A model generated the notes under the pieces. The model was not told where the DNA came from, did no database searches, and worked only from the letters and a program-made list of their open reading frames with translations. The position numbers were made by a program, and so were the translations under genes. Positions 38,244 to 47,660 of a stretch of DNA of 64,000 nt are shown in pieces. This DNA comes from Lycorma delicatula. Lineage: Eukaryota; Arthropoda; Insecta; Hemiptera; Fulgoridae. The stretch is from the NCBI RefSeq assembly GCF_047948215.1, contig NC_134463.1, forward strand, positions 100,542,657-100,606,656, read 5' to 3'. How positions within the stretch are numbered: position 1 is the first letter of the stretch; the number at the start of each line of letters is the position of its first letter.

Positions 38244-39147
38244 TTATACAGAGTTTCTTACGAAAAAATAAGGAAAAAATTTCAGGACAAAGTAAAACTT
38301 CTTAGAAACATGGAATCGGAAACGATTCGTTTTCAAGTTATAGCTTGCGAATAGTATCGCCTTGAATTCTTCTTCAAGGGTAAAATGAGGCCGTAATGAA
38401 AGTTTCATATTTTAAATTAAGGAGTAAATTTGTTGGTTTCATATGATTATTATTAACCTGAAGAATTGAGTAAAGTAGATTTCAGAACTGCATTTATAGT
38501 CATTTTGGGAAAATTATTCTAAAACACAAAAAATTGGTTTCACAAAACAGTTTTTTTTTAAGTTTGACGTACAATAAATTAGATAAATTGCCCGGAAAGA
38601 ATGAGAATTTTGTAAAAAAAATCCATTAAGTTAGATTCTTCTGGACGTAGAAAATCTTTAAGAAATTTGAATTGTAATACAAAGTAATTGAAACGTGAAA
38701 AAAAAATTCTGCATTATAACTTTAAAGTAAAACAACAAGAATCGTTATAATAATGAAAAATGTATAGAAACATATTAGTTATTAAAATAAATAAATAAAT
38801 AAAAACATATTACAAACTTAATAATACAATCACTCTTTATATAATAAATCTGAATTTTACTCAGTTTTCAGGTCAAAAATCACATGAAACTATCAAATTT
38901 ACCTCTTTATTTAAGTTCCAAGAATTTTAATATGACTTCATTTTATCCTTGGAACAGAAATGTTGGGCGAAATTTATCTCAAACTAAAAAGAAACAAGAA
39001 AACTAACACCTTTTTTTCAATATTACTTATAATAAAGAGAAATTACAAATAAATATATATCATTTTTATATGAACTTATTCTTTATTTTCACTTGTAGAA
39101 CATGCCTGAAATTCTTTCCGTTTCTTCGGGAGACCCTCTGGATAAAT
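38244..39147. mobile_element. Long-TIR foldback element, copy 2
   Basis: Left end TTATACAGAGTTTCTT; right end AGACCCTCTGGATAAAT. The halves are inverted relatives: GGGTAAAATGA, AGGAGTAAATTTG and AACCTGAAGAATTGAGTAAA on the left pair with CAAATTTACCTC, CATTTTATCCTTGG and the complement of GACCTGAAAACTGAGTAAAA on the right. The same landmarks occur in the element at 17.77-18.75 kb, so this is one dispersed family. No coding capacity. Confidence 0.7.
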
Positions 39148-39268
39148 TAGTATGTCTATGTGTTTATTTTTACAGGTGTTTGAATAAAGCCAAGGAACCA
39201 GTTGGCTTATCGGAAAGATTCTTTTTTTTTAATTATTATTAACCTATTTATTTGTTATTATTTTTGTT

Positions 39269-39315
39269 AACCTGAAAATTTTGTTAAAGTTCAATAATAA
39301 CAAAATTTTCAGGTT
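39269..39315. repeat. Perfect 17-bp hairpin
   Basis: AACCTGAAAATTTTGTT (39,269-39,285) and its exact complement AACAAAATTTTCAGGTT (39,299-39,315) with a 13-base spacer. It could be the stem of a small foldback element. Confidence 0.8.
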
Positions 39316-39599
39316 CAAATAATAAACTATTTCATGAAAATTAGGCTTAGATTGAGAGCATACCGTATTTTTTAGCTTTGCAACATATGGTAACAAGACC
39401 GGTATAACGGACCTGAGTAATAGATTCCTAAAATTAAAAAGAAAGTAGTAGAAAATATAATGGGAGGAATCCAGAAAGGGACTAAAAGAAACCCTTTTAG
39501 TACAGGTAACAAGTTCGTTTAACAATCGTCTTTTGTAATACTGCCCACTGACACACCTAAACAGATGTTCTTCCGTGAGAAGAGCTATCGGACCAAGAT

Positions 39600-40140
39600 T
39601 TAGAAATTTCATGGGAAAATGTGAGAGCGGTCGATCATTCTCACTCTTCCAGTTGGGTCCGGTCCGGCAGGTAAAGAAGATAGGAGTATAAATACGCCGG
39701 GGAGACCAGTTAAAAATCAGTTCTGCGAATCAGTCTAAGTGAAACGTTATGATGTAAGTCTGCGAGATGTCAGTAAGCGAGATTATTTTGCGAGGTCAGT
39801 GAAGACGCGAATTTCTAATGTGAATTAAGTTCGACATGATTAGAGTGGCGTTACAAGTTCTATCACAGGAACACAAGAAACGGTTCGTTGTGAAATGGTT
39901 GTGTTAGAAATGGTTTTGACCTCGTAATGGTAGGTGTCCTCAAAGGACACCATTTTGGAACAGAAGAAAACATTAAAAAAAAACGTAACCGACAGTCTGA
40001 AGGATATCTGAAGGAACCAGTTTCTGAATTCCAACACTGCTATGAAGAGTGTAAAAACCGTTTCAAGCGTTGTGTGGCTTCCCAAGAGAACTACTTTGTA
40101 AATAAAAAGTTTTTCTGATCCAGTCTCATTACTTTATTTA
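39600..40140 (+). promoter_or_regulatory. Core-promoter-like segment, possible solo LTR
   Basis: Within balanced-composition DNA there is TATAAATA (39,687-39,694). An initiator-like TCAGTT lies about 31 bases downstream (39,718-39,723). An AATAAA signal is at about 40,098, some 380 bases downstream of the initiator. This arrangement is typical of an LTR (U3 promoter, R, polyadenylation signal), but no partner LTR or retroviral genes adjoin it. The open frame 39,927-40,118 lies inside it, has no recognisable family and ends just after AATAAA. A host promoter is an alternative. Confidence 0.35.
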
Positions 40141-40144
40141 CAAA

Positions 40145-40400
40145 CCTCGTATAGTAAAGCCGGAGTTATCGAAGCTAATAGAGGAATTACACTACTACCA
40201 CAAGGTCGTGGCTTATACAATGAACTCAGGTGTAAATTCAGAAACGAACCCAGAGATGAGAGTGTAGACAATACTACACTGCCATTGCGAGGAGACGTAA
40301 AAATACTAAAGTTCACTGTCGTCGATTTAGATTTTAGAGTTGACTGAATCTAGATGATTAAGTGTGAATCAACCCACACAGAAACCGTAGGCAAAGTTGA
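40145..40400 (+). other. Unidentified open stretch
   Basis: A plus-strand frame without an ATG stays open from about 40,160 to a TGA at about 40,345 ('GVIEANRGITLLPQGRGLY' and onward). Composition is balanced. I do not recognise it. It could be an exon remnant or part of an LTR element that begins with the promoter-like segment just upstream. Confidence 0.2.
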
Positions 40401-40969
40401 CCGCATATAACATCATCCTTTGCTTGTTGTCTAATATAGTTTAAGGAAACATCATGGTTCTTACCATAGAAGCACATCAGTTCTAATGGCCCCGACGGGG
40501 AGTCTTATTCTTTAAGACTTTGGGGGTTGGCGTTCCCACGGGCCAGCCTCTGCAGCTATTCTTCCCACTATACAGTGAGCTGCAGAACACTTTACATGAT
40601 ACACATATACTACACCAAGAACACTACATAAATTACAAAATACACTCTTACACAATTACACAACAACATCCTACACTGATATTTCTTACATTAACACTCG
40701 GTGGTGTTGCGACATCTTACGAAACGCAACCGTAACCCAAGGTGGGAACAAATTGTGCCGATGGGTGAAAGGCTCTACGTAGTGAGTCTCGAACGATGTC
40801 CTCTGGGCACCAGGGCGAACCCAGTTGTACTTAGCTCTAGCTCCAGTACGCGTGCGCTCTGCTGGAGTGGTCCATTTTTCGCCGATACTCGTGGGACCAA
40901 AATTTCTGTTCCTATATTAAATTCCAAGATGGTTGGTGGTCCATCTGAAAAACCACCAAATTACGTCTT

Positions 40970-42234
40970 GTGAAGAGACCTCGATCAGCTTTGTCTGACG
41001 AGGATAAAAGTCCTACCGAAGAGAACTGCAAATCTTCAGACTTGAACTCTAAAAATATTAGATTCGTTGTTCTCCGAAATAGTCAGGAAGGTGGCTCCCT
41101 CCAAAACGTTTCACCTTTCTTAATAAACAAAACTGTAACAGGTGCAAGTGGCACGAACAGAGTCGATCTATCTTACGTCTCCGTAATATGGGTGGTATAA
41201 ATATAAGTGCAGAAAGCCACAAAATTTTAAATACGAGCCGAGGTGTAATTTTTTGTCGAGACCTTTTAGATATAGATATCACTGAAATAGTTGACGAGCT
41301 TTGCCACCAAGATGTTGTTGAAGTGAAACGTATTATGAAACGGCAGAACGGAACAGAAGAACCGACACCATCTCTTATACTAACAGTCAATCTCCCTGTT
41401 CCACCAGAGAAGATTAAAGTGGGTTACCTCTCGGTTCGGGTACGACCATTCATACCCAACCCATGGCGATGTTTCAGATGCCAAGGTTTTGGTCACACTA
41501 CAACATCTTGCACGAAAACTGAGATCTGTGCTCGATGTGCTAAAGAAGACCACAATGACACTAACTGCGAAGAAAGTGAAAAATGTGCAAACTGCAGTGG
41601 TCCACATACAGCCCGCTCCCGAGATTGCCCAATCTTTAAAGACGAAAAGGCAATTCTCTAAATCTGTACGGAGCAAAAGCTATCTTTCCCGGCCGCACGA
41701 AGAGAATACAAAAAGTTAAATAATTCACGGAATCTGGTTAAACCAGATGTATCTTTTGCCACCGCTACATCGAAACAAACTCTTACAAACGTTAATAATC
41801 AGCAGTGCGGATCCTGCAATGAACTTAAAAAACTTGTTTAGATGCTTTCTGATCAAGTAGCTTCACTTACAGCCACTATCTCAGAGCTGACAAAGATGAA
41901 TAAAAAGTCTTTCGTTGCAGTTAGTGAATCCAACAGTGTGATACATACGAAAGTTCCTGTTCCCAAAGTCGTACCAGCACAAGTAGCGACTATTACAGCT
42001 GGCAGTAAGCCACCTAATAAGCTCCCCGTAAAGGGAACCCACTTAACCACCCTCTCTGGGATGTTAACTGCAGCATCCCATTCAAATAAATCTCCTCCAC
42101 CATCACCTCATATACTGGAGGATATGGTTGAAGAACCACCGGACCCTAGGGCATCGGAGTTCTTTAGAATAAAAAATACAAAAAAGAAAACCGAATCACA
42201 TACAGCTAATTTTTATATAATTTCCGAAATTTAA
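40970..42234 (+). pseudogene. LINE ORF1 (Gag-like, CCHC zinc knuckles)
   Basis: The nucleic-acid-binding Gag-like protein of the I-type LINE, thought to coat the element RNA. Frame pieces 40,970-41,200, 41,188-41,661 and 41,842-42,234 join by shifts and stops. The middle piece carries three knuckles in a row: 'CFRCQGFGHTTTSC', 'CARCAKEDHNDTNC' and 'CANCSGPHTARSRDC' (about 41,470-41,630). The last piece is Ser/Thr/Pro-rich after a short heptad-like segment ('LSDQVASLTATISELTKM'). At least one frameshift near 41,190, a stop at 41,659-41,661 and a TAG at 41,839 break it. ORF2 starts 34 bases after its final stop. Confidence 0.8.
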
Positions 42235-42267
42235 TTATTTAATTTTTTATTTATTTTTTTTACACTT

Positions 42268-43196
42268 ATGAACATTATTCAGTGGAATGTTAGAGGTATT
42301 CGGTCCCGCATTGAAGATATTAGAGTACTAGCGCACGCACATGATCCACTAATCATGTGTTTCCAAGAAACTCACCTTCTATAACATGACCCAATTACAC
42401 TCAGAGGATACTTCTGTGAGAGATACGACTGCCTAGTAGACAGTAGGGAGAGTGGTGGAGTAGCGATTTTCATGAAGAATGGGGTGTCAGCTACAAGAAT
42501 TCAACTAACCACTGTCATTCCTGCTATTGCAGTAAAGGTCTCTATTCCCTTCAAATTGCATATCTGCAATCTGTATCTCTCACCGAACACTGAGTTCAGT
42601 GCTTTAGATGTCTCAAATCTTCTCACGCAAATACCATCTCCATCGTTAATAGTAGGAGACTTCAATGCCATCATATTTCCCGGGGCTCACCCTTCTGCTC
42701 CACTCGAGGAAATATGATAAACAGATTGAGACAAGACTTTGACCTTTGCCTACTGAATAATGGATCACACACATTCATGTCCTTATCATCTGGTACTGTA
42801 TCTAACCTTGATCTCTCCATATGCTCACCGAATGTGCTCCCTCATTTTAATTGGTCTGTTTGTGATGACTTTCACGGCAGTGATTCGCTCTCAGATAGTA
42901 TCATCTTGGAAAATAGAGTGCCCCAAGGTAGTGTATTAAGTGCCACCTTATTTTCTGTAGCCATAAGCGGTATTAACAAATGTCTGCATGCTCCTGTCTC
43001 ATGTTCTCTATTTGCTGACCATTTTGCTATTTACATTGCAAGCCGTTCAACACCTACAGCAGAGAGACTACTGCAGAACACTATATCTCACCTTGAAGCT
43101 TGGTCCAGGATTACTGGTTTCACATTTTCATCCAAAAAAACAAAATGTGTAGTTTTTCTCGGCTACGCAACCCTTCTATTCCGCAAGTTTTTCTGA
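42268..43196 (+). pseudogene. LINE ORF2 remnant: endonuclease joined to RT fragment
   Basis: The ATG at 42,268 begins an APE-type endonuclease ('IIQWNVRGIRS', 'CFQETHL', 'VGDFNA' near 42,655-42,672, 'VSNLDLSICS'). Damage includes a TAA after 'CFQETHLL' near 42,382 and adjacent stops near 42,715. At about 42,883-42,893 the endonuclease text 'DDFHGSD' runs directly into the RT block 'SLSDSIILENRVPQGSV', which in the intact order lies hundreds of residues later. The catalytic block reads 'FADHFAIY', so the second active-site Asp is His. The frame then leaves the RT through a missing T in a T run (about 43,153) and stops at 43,194-43,196. The RNase H region seen in the minus-strand copy is absent. 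Confidence 0.85.
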
Positions 43197-43609
43197 ACGG
43201 AGAGACATAGATTTTAAACATAGGTTTAAAACCTATTTTTTTTCATAAAAAAAATCAAAATACCCGGGCGATGATAACGTACAGACGTTTTTCGCCCTCC
43301 ACAAAAAAAAAAAGCTCTAATGGAGAGGGTATTTTGCCAGTACTATCGAAATAGTCTACTGCTTTATCCTCCTTCCTACAGCAAACTCAATGCGTACCAG
43401 GTCTCTTAGTCGTATCTATATTGACTGTAGCTGCCCCACTTCCACGGCTTTTTCGGAAAATTATCTTGCACGAAAACATCTCTTATTTCTTATCATTTAG
43501 TGGACGGATTGGCATATGTGGTTTTTTTTAACACTACCATCACATTTTACGTTTAATCTACCGCCTTATTTATTTAGTTTTCAACCCGATTTATTTTTAA
43601 AATTTAATC

Positions 43610-44035
43610 GACAATCATTTTATTGACTCTACCGCAGAATTTGGATTTCAACTGCATCGTATTCGTTACCACTCAAGCAGCTACTTTCTCTGCTAAGCTT
43701 TAATCGGCCGCCATCACCCGTTGCCAAGCTCTTTCAGCCAGCTCTCCATTAGCTTTTTTAGTTCTGGACGCGTTATCGTTGTATTTAGCATAAGCGATGT
43801 CGTGCTTTTTGCATGCATGATCCTACATTATGCCGGGGTCACCTCTTCTCAATCTCTTCTTAAGCTTAGTGCCAGGACCGCACTACTGATGAAAGGGTAA
43901 GTGAGCTTCTACCAGTAGATAATCTGCAGCTCTATTCACTTCAGTGTCGACAACATTACCCAACTATGACACGATTCCAGGACCTTTTTTCCTAGTCGTA
44001 GTTTTTTGCTTCTTCTTCACCAACCTATTCGCCAT
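43610..44035 (-). pseudogene. Phospholipase-A2-like protein (Polinton/parvovirus type)
   Basis: Starts at the ATG complementary to 44,033-44,035 with a basic Lys/Arg-rich N-terminus. It then contains the calcium-loop motif 'CGPGTKL' (43,862-43,882) and the catalytic motif 'CKKHDIAY' (43,790-43,813, the His-Asp pair with the Tyr three residues on), spaced as in viral PLA2 domains, followed by 'ERAWQRVMAAD' and 'VVTNTMQLKSKF'. In viruses this domain breaches the endosomal membrane during entry. Here the frame is kept throughout but is broken by at least five in-frame stops (before and after the calcium loop, before the catalytic helix, and twice near the C-terminus). Preserved frame with many stops suggests decay mainly by substitution. 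Confidence 0.8.
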
Positions 44036-44092
44036 TATTAACACGATGAACTATAGGACGAATCAACGGATTCATGATTCAAGAATCAATGG

Positions 44093-44134
44093 TTAATGAA
44101 TAGTGGGTCACATTCGTGACCCAATATTCATTAA
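44093..44134. repeat. Hairpin upstream of the PLA2-like gene
   Basis: TTAATGAATAGTGGGTCAC (44,093-44,111) pairs with GTGACCCAATATTCATTAA (44,116-44,134), with one mismatch and a 4-base loop. It lies about 60 bases 5' of the PLA2-like start and about 50 bases after the coiled-coil gene, so it may have acted as a termination or regulatory structure. Confidence 0.75.
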
Positions 44135-44179
44135 CGATATTGGAAATTATCGCCAGCACTGGGTCTGATTACAAAACCT

Positions 44180-44637
44180 TCAGCTAAGGTCTTTCACTCG
44201 TTTTCTACCTAATCGAATTTGCTTTTTCGTTATCGATATTATATTCTCTAATCGCTTCTGATACATGTCATTCTTGTGATTAACGTCATTCATGAAATTT
44301 TCCTATTGCTTTTCCACTCCCTTTAATTTTGAATGATTATTAATATCAAAGTTTTTATATCATCAATCGATTTATCTATATCTTCAATCGACTTAATTTA
44401 TATATTCTTTGAAAATACGTACTTTAACGAGGTTATCGTATCCGCTAAACATATTAGTAACCCACCCACAATTGACGGCATCCCTCTCTTTATCGGGATT
44501 GCCTGCTTTACACAGTCGTCTACTTTCATATCATAATCACCGTCTGAGGTCAAAGCAAAGCCGACAACTGGTAGAATTCGAGAAGCCTTACCTCGTTTGC
44601 TATTATCGCCACCGCTAGCAATCTTTAATCTCGGCAT
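44180..44637 (-). pseudogene. Coiled-coil protein of the Polinton-like element
   Basis: The start at 44,635-44,637 gives 'MPRLKIASGGDNSKRGKASR' and then 'VGFALTSDGDYDMK', an N-terminus I associate with a conserved small structural protein of insect Polinton/adintovirus-like elements. The remainder, in shifting frames, is rich in Lys/Glu/Ile/Leu with heptad-like spacing ('IEDIDKSIDDIKTL', 'VNHKNDMYQKRLENII') and ends at a TGA complementary to 44,180-44,182. At least two frame changes and a stop disrupt it. Function is unknown; a fibre or scaffold role is inference from the coiled coil. Confidence 0.6.
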
Positions 44638-44701
44638 CTTCTACATTTAAGAAAAATAAAACAAAATCAATATACTACAACGGTAACCGGTGATGGTGTA
44701 G

Positions 44702-44926
44702 TCACTTAAATGATGCCATACTTTTTACTGCCTCTACTATGGCAAAGATTTCGTTGTTCATGCTCGTATTACCATCCCTACATTCTTGGTATAGATCTCG
44801 AAGTCTATCGACTAATTCATTCGGATAATTCCAGTAAATGTATTCAGGTCTCGACTGTTGTGGATTGAGATTTAGTTTTAGCAGTCCGAAGTCGCTTGAT
44901 CCTGCATCATCATCATCGTAATGCAT
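44702..44926 (-). CDS. Short acidic protein of the Polinton-like element
   Basis: An intact 74-residue frame, starting at 44,924-44,926. It begins with an acidic stretch ('MHYDDDDAG'), then 'FGLLKLN', then the distinctive 'YIYWNYPNELVDRLR', and ends in an amphipathic helix ('NEIFAIVEAVKSM'). I recognise the PNELVDRL block as a conserved small protein that accompanies PLA2 and coiled-coil genes in insect Polinton-like elements; its function is unknown to me. It is the only gene of the block without an obvious lesion. The region upstream (44,960-45,065) holds repeated motifs that could be its promoter. Confidence 0.6.
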   Translation of the reverse strand: MHYDDDDAGSSDFGLLKLNLNPQQSRPEYIYWNYPNELVDRLRDLYQECRDGNTSMNNEIFAIVEAVKSMASFK

Positions 44927-44959
44927 TCTTCTTTTCGTCAGTTTTTCTCTGCTAGTAGA

Positions 44960-45065
44960 TGATCGTTTTGTTCGTCGTACAAACTACGATCATACAATTA
45001 CGAATCATATCGTCGACGATCTTCGTCGTACAACTACGACTCATATCTCCCCGATCGGAGATATT
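44960..45065. promoter_or_regulatory. Repeat-rich intergenic segment upstream of the acidic gene
   Basis: Contains two direct copies of TTCGTCGTACAA(A)CTACGA (44,971 and 45,022), the palindrome TCGTCGACGA, and CCGATCGG within CTCCCCGATCGGAG. It lies between two minus-strand genes of the Polinton-like block. A promoter or operator-like role is inferred from symmetry and position only. Confidence 0.35.
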
Positions 45066-45121
45066 GATTCGTCCTACAGTTCATCGGTATAGCGTTTGTC
45101 TTTTGACCGCCTTTTAATGAC

Positions 45122-45500
45122 TTAGTGATGTCTCGAATAACCCATTAACTGCCTCACCTTCAGGGGGTACAAGGTTTTTTCCAAATAGAACCGCAGGGAT
45201 GCATCACTTTCATCATCAGATTCTTGAGTTTGTCTAGGAAAAGAACTAGAGTGCGGTGGTTGTAACGATTTTGACCGCAGTGTAGGGGTTGGCGGCGGAC
45301 TTGTAACTAAACTAGGTGTACGCAATCTACTTTCCCTACGATCTCCAATGGGAGTGAGTCTTCTCAAACTCCGTATCCTACTTATACTGTGTGAAATATG
45401 TGCTTTACTAGACGGAGAGGCACTAGACTGAGGAGGAGACGAAGATGGAGACAGATAACTAACACTTTCACTTCGCTGTATCGGACTGCTTTTGCGATGT
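45122..45500 (-). pseudogene. Ser/Pro-rich protein of the Polinton-like element, N-terminus lost
   Basis: A frame open from about 45,500 down to a TAA complementary to 45,122-45,124. It is rich in Ser, Pro and Arg ('SSPPQSSASPSSK', 'RRLTPIGDRRESR', 'SPPPTPTLRSKS') with a final segment 'FYLEKTLYPLKVRQLMGY'. The first ATG in this frame is at about 45,365. The frame remains open upstream to where the R1 LINE begins (about 45,540), so the true start is probably missing. It is low complexity and cannot be assigned a function; virion-associated basic protein is a guess. Confidence 0.45.
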
Positions 45501-45539
45501 TGTTAACATCTGATGAGACCCAACGACTGTCTTCTACAT

Positions 45540-46560
45540 AAAATGATTTTCAGCACAGAGAAAACCACACTGATGTTGCTTAAGTTCCGATTGGCAGCTT
45601 CCCGACGAATCCGGGTTCAAATGATTGGTCTCCAAATTCGGTACGTTACGCTCAAAAGTAACCGAGTGTTATTCTTGATGAGAATTTACTGTTCAAGAAA
45701 CATCTAGAATATGTAGCCAAAGAGTCTGCTGATGCTTTTTATGGGATTCAACCCGATTGCGGGTTGAATTACCGTACCATGTGTATCCTTTACAAAGGTG
45801 TAGGTGAGGCTATTATGCTATATGTCTGTCTGGGTTCACCGCATGGCTCTTAGGACATTTTGCTGCTGGACCAGTGACTCCTCTTGCTGGCTGTTAGAGG
45901 CGGTTACAGAACAGTCTCGCGGGAGGCGGTCTGTGTTATAGCCGGAGTCAAACCAATAATAGATATCTAGGTTAATGAGCGAGGAAACGCTATATTTCAA
46001 AGGTAAATAACCTATTTATGTCAGAACAAAAGTAGGAGATTGAAGACCGGGGCCTTGCGTTTAGATAGGACAGGAGGGTGAATTCCCCACAGGTCGCTAC
46101 ACGCATGATATATTTCCTATAGTGTCTGATTTAGGTGCAATTAAGTGGGTTTCCACCAGTCGGTATATAACAAATTTTCTCTCGGAGCATGGTGCCTTTC
46201 GGGCAAGTTTGGCTAGGTTTCATTTGGTTGATTCAAGTCGATGTCCGGATTGTGGGGCTGATGATACAGTAGATCACAACCTCCATGTCTGCCCCCGATA
46301 TGAGGTAGAACGTTCACGAACAGTTAGGGAAGACTTGAAAGAATACATTCCTTTCTGGATCTCCGTATTAACTGGATGATCCGCGAGGAGTGGCTGGGTT
46401 TGTCGTGCCCTTGCGGAGTGTAGGTCTGCAGAGGGAGTTCAATCGAGGTATTTTATCATGGTACGATTTCGGAAGGCTAGGGTTTCGACCTAGGAATTGG
46501 ATTGGTTGGAGGTAGACGCATTAGTATCGTGCCACGGTTCTATTGCTGTTGGGTGTAATT
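45540..46560 (+). pseudogene. R1-type LINE relic, C-terminal half
   Basis: Pieces in order resemble the end of R1-clade polymerases: 'FSTEKTTLMLLKFRLAASRR' and 'LQIRYVTL' (45.55-45.66 kb), a 'DENLLFKKHLEYVAKES' block, 'LYKGVGEAIM' (45.8 kb), an 'AGVKP'-like block (45.94 kb), then the open stretch 46,122-46,379 with the R1-type zinc finger 'CPDCGADDTVDHNLHVC', and a terminal 'REFNRGILSWYDFGRLGF' near 46,440-46,480. RT catalytic motifs are missing (5' truncation), and there are several frameshifts. The GC-rich text that follows to ~47.06 kb may be its 3' UTR. It lies where the Ser/Pro-rich gene of the Polinton block is cut. Confidence 0.75.
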
Positions 46561-47660
46561 TGGTTTGGGGCTCCCATTGGCGGGGTGGACACGCTGCCGG
46601 TGTATAGTAGCCCGTGCAACTGAGGGCGTGGCTTAATTTCCGCCGGTGGCGGTCCCTGATTGTGACTTGGTAATGCCGCGCGAGACTCCATAATTGGATC
46701 GGGTGGTAGTGCGAGGTTAGTCCCCGGCTCCTGCGCGGACCGGAGTGAGGTTACGTTCCCCCTGTTAGGTGACGTAATGTGGTTGACTTATTAAGTGTAG
46801 GTCTGAATTTCTATGTTGCGTAAAACATAATTTTGATTCGTATGAGTGTAGCACTGATTTAACTTACAACTAGGTCGTTTTCTCTGACATTCGAAGTTAC
46901 GAACGGTGTTGTCAAATTAGACTAGGATCGTTGTCCGCGCTTCCCCGGTCTCGGTTAGTAAGTTTGAGGGAATCATGTTAGGTTGGATGTGAAGATGTCC
47001 GTTTGAAGCCTATGTTAAGGCAAATTTTGATATATATTTTACTGATGAAAATTTCTGTCAAATAATTTATATCAGTAGCATGCCGACCGAGGCCTGGCTT
47101 ATGACTGTGAGATCTAATCAGTTAGAGAGTCTAAAGACGACGTCCGGTAAAGCGTCTCAGGGCCCGGAACGGAGGAGGTGGTGTAGCGGCCGGTAACGTC
47201 AGAAGGTGGGTGTCTTCCCCTACGGGGTTGGGATGAACCGTCGTCGTAACGTCTCGCTTGACTGGTTTGCAGAACTCCGCCGAACCCACACGACTCCATA
47301 CAACTCGCACCCTCTGCTCGCTGAACTCTTCGCAAAATTGCCCTTGCGGAACTGACGTCATAACGCTTTGCTGACTGGTTCTAATACAATTAATCTTTAG
47401 TACGTCTTACTGGGCTATTTATACTTCTAGCCTTTTTGCCTGTCGGGCAGGAATCAACTCGTAGCCTGAGAACGACAGCTTTCGTTCCTAGGTATTCCAT
47501 AACCAGGACCGGTAGCTTTTCTCACGGTGTAGCAGGTGTTTATTTTTTGTCAGCTAGCAGTATAACAAAAGAAGATTGTAAAACGGACCTATTCTTTACA
47601 AAAAGTGTTCTCCTTTTTGTTGCTTTCTGGATACTCCAATTATTATACTTTCATAATAAT
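46561..47660. other. GC-richer segment of unknown nature
   Basis: No gene recognised. The first half may be the R1 LINE 3' UTR. At 47,416-47,423 there is a minus-strand TATAAATA. The minus frames across 47,114-47,361 are Arg/Ser-rich with no family resemblance. The plus frame 47,436-47,687 runs into the poly-T of the LINE and is not a gene. A minus-strand LTR fragment is possible. Confidence 0.3.

Larger units (their letters stand above)
40480..43318 (+). mobile_element. I-type LINE, internally deleted copy
   Basis: A nearly full-length but internally deleted non-LTR retrotransposon with a GC-rich 5' UTR (about 40,480-40,970), ORF1, the endonuclease start of ORF2, a fragment of reverse transcriptase, and a 3' UTR. 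It ends CCGGGCGATGATAACG...TTTTTCGCCCT then poly-A (43,305-43,318). The same 3' end and poly-A occur in the minus-strand copy at 47.66-50.49 kb, which proves common family membership. Sequence between the endonuclease and RT, and everything after the RT (RNase H), is missing. The exact 5' end is uncertain. Confidence 0.85.

Noticed and set aside
39244..39612. A 122-codon minus-strand frame
   Set aside because: Contains the 17-bp hairpin and low-complexity Leu/Phe-rich text; no family, start context or partner found.
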